Source: Sediminibacterium ginsengisoli
GTDB lineage: Bacteria > Bacteroidota > Bacteroidia > Chitinophagales > Chitinophagaceae
DNA: 5,232 nucleotides
Direction of reading: 5' to 3'
Assembly: GCA_943324415.2 (NCBI GenBank)
Contig: CALPLN020000129.1
Location: 1 to 5,232 of the forward strand
The position numbers and the translations under genes are program-made. Below are positions 1-5,232 of this stretch, one piece after another. Within the stretch, counting starts at the first letter, position 1. The number at the start of each line of letters is the position of its first letter. Under the pieces are notes generated by a model that saw only the letters and a program-made list of their open reading frames with translations, did not search any database and was not told the origin of the DNA.

Positions 1-501
1 ATTGCAAAAGAATATAGTGATGTACAAGTAGCTTATTTATTTGTAGACAACGCAGCAATGCAGATTATTTTAAATCCTGCACAGTTTGATGTGATATTAA
101 CAGAAAATTTATTCGGTGATATCATCAGTGACGAAGCATCAGTGTTAGCGGGCTCTTTAGGTTTATTGCCATCTGCATCCGTAGGTAATACAGTGGCCTT
201 GTTTGAACCAATTCATGGATCTTATCCGCAAGCAAAAGGAAAAGACATTGCGAACCCAATGGGCTCTATTTTATCTGCAGCTATGTTATTAGATCATTTT
301 GGATTGAATGAAGAAGCAAATAGTATCCGCACTGCAGTAGACTGGTGTTTGAATAATGGATTTGTTACAAAAGACATCGATGCGAACAATAGTTATACTA
401 CAACTGCTATTGGCGATATGGTAGCTGAATTTATTGAGCGTCATGCAAAGGGTGAAAAGCATCCTATACATGAACGTTTACATAAATCCACGATTATTTA
501 A
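1..501 (+). CDS. leuB: 3-isopropylmalate dehydrogenase, C-terminal part (5' end outside window)
   Basis: This enzyme oxidises and decarboxylates 3-isopropylmalate to 2-oxoisocaproate with NAD+ in the cytoplasmic leucine pathway. The frame is open from base 1, so the gene starts upstream; 166 residues remain of a protein usually near 350. The ATG at 58 is internal, because conserved family sequence (LFVDNAAMQ) lies before it. Visible residues, numbered from the window start: D16 in VDNAAM, then D40 and D44 in NLFGDIISDE. Their spacing matches the three metal-binding aspartates of the family (Thermus D217, D241, D245). The nucleotide-binding loop FEPIHGSYPQAKGK lies at about 68-81, followed by IANP. 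The catalytic lysine and the N-terminal substrate arginines are outside the window. One oddity is that the Asp-Ile pair normally following GSAP, which contacts the adenosine ribose, is Gln-Ala here. The related isocitrate and tartrate dehydrogenases are less likely given this motif set and the ilv neighbours. The stop is TAA. Confidence 0.96.
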   Translation: MAKEYSDVQVAYLFVDNAAMQIILNPAQFDVILTENLFGDIISDEASVLAGSLGLLPSASVGNTVALFEPIHGSYPQAKGKDIANPMGSILSAAMLLDHFGLNEEANSIRTAVDWCLNNGFVTKDIDANNSYTTTAIGDMVAEFIERHAKGEKHPIHERLHKSTII

Positions 502-512
502 AAATAAGAGGG

Positions 513-532
513 TATAACAAACAGTTGTTATA
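513..532 (+). repeat. Perfect 8-bp inverted repeat in the leuB-ilvD gap
   Basis: The left arm TATAACAA (513-520) and right arm TTGTTATA (525-532) are exact reverse complements around the 4-nt loop ACAG. The element begins 11 nt after the leuB stop and ends 58 nt before the ilvD start. The stem is AT-rich and no T-run follows, so it is a poor intrinsic terminator. It could be an RNA hairpin or a dyad operator for a regulator acting on an internal promoter. The sequence alone does not decide between these. The rest of the 89-nt gap shows no small ORF and no Bacteroidota-type promoter I could recognise. Confidence 0.7.
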
Positions 533-590
533 AGGTAGTGCAAGTAAACTAGATTAATTTTATAAACGCTTTTTACAAATCGATAGTCAA

Positions 591-2270
591 ATGGAATTAA
601 ATAAATATTCAAAAACGATTACGTTAGATCCAACACAACCCGCTGCACAAGCGATGTTTTATGGTATTGGATTAACAGATGAAGATTTACATAAAGCGCA
701 AGTTGGTATTGTAAGTATGGGCTATGATGGCAATACTTGTAATATGCATTTAAATGGTTTAGCGGCAGACATTAAAAAAAGTATTTGGGACAATCATTTA
801 GTGGGGTTGACATTCCACACTATTGGAGTGAGTGATGGTATGAGTAATGGTACACCAGGCATGCGTTATTCATTGGTGAGTAGAGATGTGATTGCAGATA
901 GTATTGAAACAGTTTGTGGTGCACAATATTATGATGGATTGATCGCAGTCCCAGGTTGTGATAAAAATATGCCAGGATCGATTATTGCGATGGGAAGATT
1001 GAATCGTCCATCTATCATGATTTATGGAGGAACGATTGCACCAGGACATTATAAAGGACAGGATTTAAATATTGTCTCTGCATTTGAAGCATTAGGACAA
1101 AAGTTGGCAGGTCAATTAGATGAAGCAGATTTCAAAGGCATCATCAAACACGCATGTCCAGGTGCAGGTGCTTGTGGAGGTATGTATACCGCTAACACCA
1201 TGGCTGCAGCGATAGAGGCATTGGGTATGAGTTTACCCTACTCTTCCTCTAACCCAGCATTGAGTGAAGAGAAGCAACAAGAGTGTAAGGATGCAGGAAA
1301 AGCAATACGATTGTTATTAGAAAAAGATATTAAGCCAAAAGACATCATGACCCGTAAAGCATTTGAGAATGCGATAGCCGTGATCATGGTCTTAGGCGGA
1401 AGCACCAATGCAGTGTTGCATATGATTGCGATGGCGAAGAGTGTAGGCGTAAGTATTACACAAGACGATTTTCAAACGATTAGTGATAAGACACCCGTGT
1501 TAGCAGATTTTAAACCATCGGGAAAATATTTAATGCAGGACTTGCATCAATATGGCGGCGTGCCAGCAGTAATGAAGTATATGTTGGCGCAAGGATGGTT
1601 GCATGGAGATTGTTTAACCGTAACAGGTAAAACAATGGCCGAAAATTTAGCAGCTGCACCCGATTTAGATTTCGAGCAACAAAAAATTATCCTTCCAAAA
1701 GCAACACCCATTAAGGCAACGGGTCATTTACAAATCATGTATGGCAATTTAGCCACTGGTGGGAGTGTCGCAAAAATATCTGGAAAGGAAGGTGATCTAT
1801 TCGAAGGGCCAGCACGTGTGTTTGATGGAGAACATGCATTGATCGAAGGCATCAATACCGGAAAAATAAAAGAAGGCGATGTGGTGGTGATCAAAAATGT
1901 TGGACCAGTGGGTGCACCAGGAATGCCAGAGATGTTAAAACCAACATCGGCTATCATTGGCGCAGGCTTAGGAAAATCAGTGGCACTTATCACAGACGGA
2001 AGATTCAGCGGAGGCACACATGGCTTTGTGGTAGGACATATTACACCAGAAGCCTACAAGGGTGGATTGATTGCCTTGGTAGAAGACAATGATATCATTG
2101 AATTGAATGTGCCAAAGCGAATGATGACCTTAAAAGTAGACGAAGCAACTATTGCAAAAAGAAGAGCAGCATATCAACAACCTGCATTAAAAGCAACGCA
2201 GGGTGTGTTATTTAAATACGCAAGATCCGTGAAGGATGCAAGTGAAGGATGTGTAACGGATGAAATCTAA
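591..2270 (+). CDS. ilvD: Dihydroxy-acid dehydratase
   Basis: This enzyme dehydrates 2,3-dihydroxy-isovalerate and 2,3-dihydroxy-3-methylvalerate to 2-oxoisovalerate and 2-oxo-3-methylvalerate, the shared late step of valine and isoleucine synthesis. It is a cytoplasmic Fe-S enzyme. The protein has 559 residues, normal for the shorter bacterial class (the E. coli enzyme is longer, about 616). Three cysteines sit at the family's cluster-ligand positions: C50 in GNTCNMH, C123 in PGCDKNMPG and C195 in GACGGMYTANTMA. D82 (SDGMSNGTPGM) and D124-K125 fit the Mg2+ site with its modified lysine. S473 in DGRFSGGTHG fits the catalytic serine, and E447 (GMPEMLKP) is another conserved metal-site position. 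The related sugar-acid dehydratases (Edd type) are unlikely because of the ilvBNC context. The ATG start gives the expected N-terminus (MELNKYSK) but has no Shine-Dalgarno sequence. It lies 89 nt after leuB and 41 nt before ilvB. The stop codon is inside an inverted repeat. Confidence 0.98.
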   Translation: MELNKYSKTITLDPTQPAAQAMFYGIGLTDEDLHKAQVGIVSMGYDGNTCNMHLNGLAADIKKSIWDNHLVGLTFHTIGVSDGMSNGTPGMRYSLVSRDVIADSIETVCGAQYYDGLIAVPGCDKNMPGSIIAMGRLNRPSIMIYGGTIAPGHYKGQDLNIVSAFEALGQKLAGQLDEADFKGIIKHACPGAGACGGMYTANTMAAAIEALGMSLPYSSSNPALSEEKQQECKDAGKAIRLLLEKDIKPKDIMTRKAFENAIAVIMVLGGSTNAVLHMIAMAKSVGVSITQDDFQTISDKTPVLADFKPSGKYLMQDLHQYGGVPAVMKYMLAQGWLHGDCLTVTGKTMAENLAAAPDLDFEQQKIILPKATPIKATGHLQIMYGNLATGGSVAKISGKEGDLFEGPARVFDGEHALIEGINTGKIKEGDVVVIKNVGPVGAPGMPEMLKPTSAIIGAGLGKSVALITDGRFSGGTHGFVVGHITPEAYKGGLIALVEDNDIIELNVPKRMMTLKVDEATIAKRRAAYQQPALKATQGVLFKYARSVKDASEGCVTDEI

Positions 2271-2286
2271 ACGCAGGCGTTTAGAT
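2265..2286 (+). repeat. Perfect 9-bp hairpin containing the ilvD stop codon
   Basis: The left arm ATCTAAACG (2265-2273) and right arm CGTTTAGAT (2278-2286) pair exactly around the loop CAGG. The ilvD stop TAA (2268-2270) lies within the left arm. The ilvB start is 25 nt beyond the hairpin. No T-run follows, so it is not a standard intrinsic terminator, and a terminator here would cut off ilvB. A role in mRNA processing, in protecting the upstream message, or in setting ilvB translation is inference. Confidence 0.75.
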
Positions 2287-2311
2287 CAACAGCAATTATA
2301 AAAAGGGTTTT

Positions 2312-4009
2312 ATGGATACAAAACAACTAACAGGATCACAAGCAGTATTGGAAGCATGTATTGCAGAAGGCGTAGATACCATTTTTGGTTATCCGGGCGG
2401 AGCGATCATGCCTATCTATGATGCATTGTATGATTACAAGGAAAAGTTACAGCATGTATTGGTACGCCATGAACAAGGTGGCATCCATGCTGGACAAGGC
2501 TATGCGAGAACATCAGGTAAAGTAGGAGTTGTATTTGCCACCAGTGGACCAGGTGCGACGAATTTGGTGACAGGATTAGCAGATGCGATGATAGATAGTA
2601 CACCCTTGGTTTGTATCACAGGACAGGTATTTGCACATTTATTAGGAACAGATGCATTTCAGGAAACAGATATCATCAATATCACGATGCCTGTAACAAA
2701 ATGGAATTATCAAATCACAGATGCCACAGAGATCCCACATATTTTAGCGAAAGCTTTTTATTTAGCAAGAAGCGGAAGACCAGGACCCGTGTTGATAGAC
2801 ATTTCAAAGAATGCACAATTTCAATCCTTTGATTATGAGGGGTACACCGTTTGCAATCATGTAAGATCTTATCGACCAAAACCAATCATCCGAAAAGAAT
2901 ATATCGACCAAGCGGTTCAATTGATCAATCAAGCAAAAAAGCCATTGGTCATTTTTGGACAGGGTGTGATCTTAGGAAAAGCAGAAAAAGAATTCAAGAA
3001 ATTTATAGAGAAGTCTGGTATGCCAGCGGCATGGACCATTTTGGGATTGAGTGCCTTACCAACGGATCATCCACAGAACGTGGGTATGCTAGGCATGCAC
3101 GGCAATTATGGTCCCAATGTATTGACGAATGACTGTGATGTATTGATCGCAGTGGGTATGCGTTTTGACGATCGTGTAACAGGCAGATTGGATAAGTATG
3201 CGAAGCAAGCAAAAATCATTCATTTAGATATTGATCCATCCGAAATAGATAAAAACGTATTAGCACATGTAGGTGTATGGGGCGATTGTAAAGAAACCCT
3301 ACCCTTGTTGACGATGGGGATCGAACAAAAAGACAGATCAGCATGGTTGAATGTGTTTGCAGGTTATGCAAAAGAAGAATACGAGCAGTGTATTAAAGAT
3401 GAGATGCATCCAAGTAGTGAAGCGATGAGCATGGCCGAAGTAATTCATGCTGTCAATGAAATCACTAAAGGAGACGCCATCATTGTAACCGATGTGGGAC
3501 AACACCAAATGGTGACCTGTAGGTATGCCAAGTTCAATCAAACTAGGAGCAATGTGACTTCGGGCGGATTGGGAACAATGGGCTTTGCTTTACCAGCAGC
3601 GATAGGTGCAAAGTTTGGCGCATTGGATAGAACGGTGATCGCAGTGATTGGAGATGGTGGCATACAAATGACATTACAAGAGTTTGGCACGATCATGCAA
3701 ACAGGGATAGAGGTTAAAGTCATGATTTTAAACAATGAGTTTTTAGGGATGGTGCGTCAGTGGCAGCAATTGTTTATGGAGAAGCGATACAGTTTTGTGG
3801 ATATAGAAAGTCCGGACTATGTGATGCTTGCCAATTCATATAAGATTGCAGCGGCGAAAGTAAGCCAGCGTGAAGAACTAGAAGCTGCAGTGGCAAAGAT
3901 GTTAGCGCATAAAGGATCTTATGTATTAGAAGTGATGGTGGGCAAAGAAAACAATGTCTTCCCAATGGTACCACAAGGTTGCTCGGTTTCAGAAATCAGG
4001 CTCAAGTAA
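2312..4009 (+). CDS. ilvB: Acetolactate synthase (AHAS), catalytic large subunit
   Basis: This is the ThDP-, Mg2+- and FAD-dependent first common enzyme of the pathway. It condenses two pyruvates to 2-acetolactate, or pyruvate plus 2-oxobutyrate to 2-aceto-2-hydroxybutyrate. The 565 residues are typical for the family. The order is N-terminal pyrimidine-binding domain (about 4-170) with catalytic glutamate E54 in VRHEQGG, central FAD domain (about 190-330) with GMLGMHG and MRFDDRVTG, and C-terminal pyrophosphate-binding domain (about 375-545). The last has GDGG (447-450) and NN (474-475); D448 and N475 bind Mg-ThDP. M480 and W484 in LGMVRQWQ mark true AHAS rather than the catabolic ALS, pyruvate oxidase or glyoxylate carboligase. 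F107 in GQVFAHLLGTDAFQE stands where many AHASs have proline (yeast P192). The ATG start has a weak AAGGG 4 nt upstream. The regulatory subunit follows 62 nt downstream. The stop codon is inside a long inverted repeat. Confidence 0.98.
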   Translation: MDTKQLTGSQAVLEACIAEGVDTIFGYPGGAIMPIYDALYDYKEKLQHVLVRHEQGGIHAGQGYARTSGKVGVVFATSGPGATNLVTGLADAMIDSTPLVCITGQVFAHLLGTDAFQETDIINITMPVTKWNYQITDATEIPHILAKAFYLARSGRPGPVLIDISKNAQFQSFDYEGYTVCNHVRSYRPKPIIRKEYIDQAVQLINQAKKPLVIFGQGVILGKAEKEFKKFIEKSGMPAAWTILGLSALPTDHPQNVGMLGMHGNYGPNVLTNDCDVLIAVGMRFDDRVTGRLDKYAKQAKIIHLDIDPSEIDKNVLAHVGVWGDCKETLPLLTMGIEQKDRSAWLNVFAGYAKEEYEQCIKDEMHPSSEAMSMAEVIHAVNEITKGDAIIVTDVGQHQMVTCRYAKFNQTRSNVTSGGLGTMGFALPAAIGAKFGALDRTVIAVIGDGGIQMTLQEFGTIMQTGIEVKVMILNNEFLGMVRQWQQLFMEKRYSFVDIESPDYVMLANSYKIAAAKVSQREELEAAVAKMLAHKGSYVLEVMVGKENNVFPMVPQGCSVSEIRLK

Positions 4010-4024
4010 AACTTGAGACTGATT
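3994..4024 (+). repeat. Long 13-bp hairpin (one mismatch) containing the ilvB stop codon
   Basis: The inner stem pairs CTCAAGT (4001-4007) with ACTTGAG (4011-4017) around the loop AAA. After a single G-A mismatch (4000/4018), the outer stem pairs AATCAG (3994-3999) with CTGATT (4019-4024). Across an internal loop, TCGGT (3983-3987) can also pair with ACCGA (4027-4031). The ilvB stop TAA (4007-4009) falls at the hairpin tip. No T-run follows. The hairpin ends 47 nt before the ilvN start, so it sits between the two AHAS subunit genes. The pairing is seen directly; any role in subunit ratio or mRNA stability is inference. Confidence 0.8.
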
Positions 4025-4071
4025 CGACCGAATGAAATGAGGTCAAATACCTAAAAAGTAAAACGAAGATT

Positions 4072-4668
4072 ATGGAAAACGAAAAACAAGAATTTACGAT
4101 TACGGTCTACACCGAAAACCAAGTTGGTTTGTTGAATCGTATTGCTATTATTTTTTCGAGAAGAAAAATAAATGTAGAAAGCTTGAATACATCGCCTTCG
4201 GAAGTACCGGGCATACACCGATTTACCATTGTGGTAGTAGAGTCAAAAGAAGTAGTGATTAAAGTGGTAAGACAAATAGAAAAGCAGGTAGAAGTATTGA
4301 AAGCCTATTATAATACCAACGACGAAATTGTTTGGCAGGAGTTGGCATTGTATAAAGTATTGTCGGATGAGATTACAGAAAAAGTAAAAGTAGAAAGGTT
4401 GTTGAGAGAGTTTGGCGCAAGAGCAGTAGCGATCAGAAAAGACTTTATTGTTTTTGAAACGACAGGACATAGAGAAGAAACCAATAAGTTGATGGAAGCA
4501 TTGGCGCCATTTGGTTTGGTAGAGTTTGTAAGAAGTGCGAGAGTGGCCATTATCAAAGAGAGTGCAGGCTTCCACGAAAAGCTAAAAGACTTTGAAAAAA
4601 GAGAACCAGGAGATGAACTAATAGAAAACGAGTACCTAGGAAAAAGAGAAGCCGTATTCACGATGTAA
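4072..4668 (+). CDS. ilvN: Acetolactate synthase, regulatory small subunit
   Basis: This subunit binds the AHAS large subunit, raises its activity and confers feedback inhibition by branched-chain amino acids. An N-terminal ACT domain (about 7-82) contains TVYTENQVGLLNRIAIIFSR, then INVESLNTSPSE and GIHRFTIVVVES. A C-terminal small-subunit domain follows (about 90-165: ELALYKVL, GARAVAIRKDFIVFETTG, then GLVEFVRSARVAI). Residues N16, G19 and N34 align with N11, G14 and N29 of E. coli IlvH, positions linked to valine binding, so I predict valine sensitivity. At 198 residues it is longer than E. coli IlvH (163), mainly through a charged C-terminal tail (about 166-198). The whole complex appears to be encoded by ilvB plus this gene. 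The ATG start has no clear Shine-Dalgarno sequence. ilvN is the usual symbol beside ilvB; ilvH would be an equally valid name. Confidence 0.97.
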   Translation: MENEKQEFTITVYTENQVGLLNRIAIIFSRRKINVESLNTSPSEVPGIHRFTIVVVESKEVVIKVVRQIEKQVEVLKAYYNTNDEIVWQELALYKVLSDEITEKVKVERLLREFGARAVAIRKDFIVFETTGHREETNKLMEALAPFGLVEFVRSARVAIIKESAGFHEKLKDFEKREPGDELIENEYLGKREAVFTM

Positions 4669-4692
4669 AACGAAACGTATAATTTTTTTACA
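4664..4692 (+). repeat. Weak inverted repeat around the ilvN stop codon
   Basis: TGTAAAA (4664-4670) and TTTTACA (4686-4692) are exact reverse complements separated by a 15-nt loop. The left arm includes the ilvN stop TAA (4666-4668). With six A-T pairs, one G-C pair and a long loop it would be a weak structure, and it may be chance in AT-rich sequence. The 7-T run (4683-4689) forms part of the right arm instead of following a GC-rich stem, so terminator function is doubtful. The remaining leader up to the ilvC start is A-rich (repeated AACAAT) and looks unstructured. Confidence 0.3.
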
Positions 4693-4757
4693 AGCGATCA
4701 TTATAAACTATCATAACAATAACAATCAAATCTTTCAATTCATAAACTAAACAAATC

Positions 4758-5232
4758 ATGGCAAAATTAAATTTCGGAGGTACCGAAGAAAATGTGGTAA
4801 CCCGCGAAGAGTTCCCATTAGCAAAAGCACAAGAAGTCTTAAAAAATGAAGTGGTAGCAGTCATTGGATATGGCGTACAAGGACCAGGACAAGCATTGAA
4901 CCAAAAAGAAAATGGGGTAAATGTGATTGTAGGTCAAAGAAAAAATTCAAAATCATGGGATAAGGCAATCGCTGATGGATTTGTTCCAGGCCAAACCTTA
5001 TTTGAAATAGAAGAAGCATTAGAGAAAGGAACCATTATTTGTTATTTATTAAGCGATGCTGCACAAATCGCTATGTGGCCAACAGTTAAGAAACACTTAA
5101 CGCCAGGTAAGGCATTGTATTTTTCTCATGGATTCGGTATCACGTATAAAGAGCAAACAGGAATTGTACCTCCAGCAGATGTGGATGTCATTTTAGTTGC
5201 ACCAAAAGGATCAGGTACTTCATTAAGAAGAA
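4758..5232 (+). CDS. ilvC: Ketol-acid reductoisomerase, N-terminal part (3' end outside window)
   Basis: This enzyme converts 2-acetolactate or 2-aceto-2-hydroxybutyrate to the 2,3-dihydroxy acid by Mg2+-dependent alkyl migration followed by NADPH reduction. It is the step between AHAS and IlvD. The first 158 codons are present, beginning MAKLNFGGTEENV, and cover most of the Rossmann domain. The dinucleotide motif is IGYGVQGPGQ (G37, G39, G42). RKNSKSW (61-67) is the loop that usually binds the NADPH 2'-phosphate through its basic and serine residues, so NADPH preference is likely. LLSDAAQ (97-103), H124 in YFSHGFG and K150 in APKGSG are conserved active-region residues. The all-helical metal-binding domain lies outside the window. 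The short cofactor loop suggests a class I enzyme, although the sequence recalls fungal Ilv5. The ATG is preceded by an A-rich leader with no Shine-Dalgarno sequence, 89 nt after ilvN. It is interrupted only by the window end. Confidence 0.97.
   Translation, partial: MAKLNFGGTEENVVTREEFPLAKAQEVLKNEVVAVIGYGVQGPGQALNQKENGVNVIVGQRKNSKSWDKAIADGFVPGQTLFEIEEALEKGTIICYLLSDAAQIAMWPTVKKHLTPGKALYFSHGFGITYKEQTGIVPPADVDVILVAPKGSGTSLRR

Noticed and set aside
58..60. ATG at 58 as a true start of leuB
   Set aside because: The frame is open upstream to base 1 and encodes conserved family sequence (LFVDNAAMQ, with a metal-binding Asp), so this Met is internal.
555..562. TAATTTTA as a Bacteroidota -7 element (TAnnTTTG) before ilvD
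   Set aside because: The final G is missing, and the nearest upstream TTG (525-527) is about 27 nt away instead of about 19.
1724..2017. Antisense and alternative-frame ORFs, such as this 97-codon one opposite ilvD and those opposite ilvB and ilvN
   Set aside because: They lie fully inside strongly conserved enzymes, resemble no family I know, and are explained as shadow frames.
4058..4674. Identical 10-mer GTAAAACGAA at 4058-4067 and 4665-4674 flanking ilvN
   Set aside because: It is short and A-rich, and the second copy includes the ilvN stop codon. No target-site or insertion features accompany it, so it is probably coincidence.
4678..4683. TATAAT as a -10 box for an ilvC promoter
   Set aside because: There is no matching -35 at the right distance, the sequence is AT-rich, and the likely host group uses a different consensus (TAnnTTTG). 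A chance match is more probable.
4683..4689. Seven-T run after ilvN as an intrinsic terminator
   Set aside because: No GC-rich stem lies directly before it; the only pairing uses the T-run itself and is AT-rich with a 15-nt loop.

Overview
The window carries a run of branched-chain amino acid biosynthesis genes, all on the + strand: leuB (3' part) - ilvD - ilvB - ilvN - ilvC (5' part). Three genes are complete, and the two at the ends are cut by the window edges. The DNA is fairly AT-rich. Start codons mostly lack a convincing Shine-Dalgarno sequence and are preceded by A-rich stretches. The protein sequences have the flavour I associate with Bacteroidota (for example the LeuB motif FEPIHGSYPQAKGK, the IlvD N-terminus MELNKYSKTIT and a KARI of the KGSG type). 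I therefore infer a member of the Bacteroidota, possibly near Chitinophagales. That placement is recognition from memory, not a search result.

Layout: 1-501 is the C-terminal half of 3-isopropylmalate dehydrogenase (leucine branch). 591-2270 is dihydroxy-acid dehydratase. 2312-4009 is the acetolactate synthase catalytic subunit and 4072-4668 is its regulatory subunit. 4758 to the end is the N-terminal part of ketol-acid reductoisomerase. The gaps are 89, 41, 62 and 89 nt, all genes are co-directional, and there is no T-tract terminator between them, so one combined leu-ilv transcript is likely. IlvB/IlvN make acetolactate or acetohydroxybutyrate from pyruvate (plus 2-oxobutyrate). IlvC isomerises and reduces the product, and IlvD dehydrates it to the 2-oxo acid precursors of valine and isoleucine. 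LeuB acts on the leucine branch that leaves from 2-oxoisovalerate.

I see no new gene system, mobile element, CRISPR array or RNA gene. The sequence feature least explained by gene content is a set of inverted repeats at the gene junctions. A perfect 9-bp stem contains the ilvD stop codon. A 13-bp stem with one mismatch contains the ilvB stop codon. A perfect 8-bp palindrome lies just after leuB, and a weak AT-only-type stem surrounds the ilvN stop. None is followed by a U-run, so they look like intercistronic RNA elements (stability, processing or translation control) or, for the leuB-ilvD one, possibly a protein-binding operator. Smaller points of interest are non-standard residues at well-known functional positions of LeuB and IlvB, and a KARI that resembles the fungal mitochondrial enzyme.
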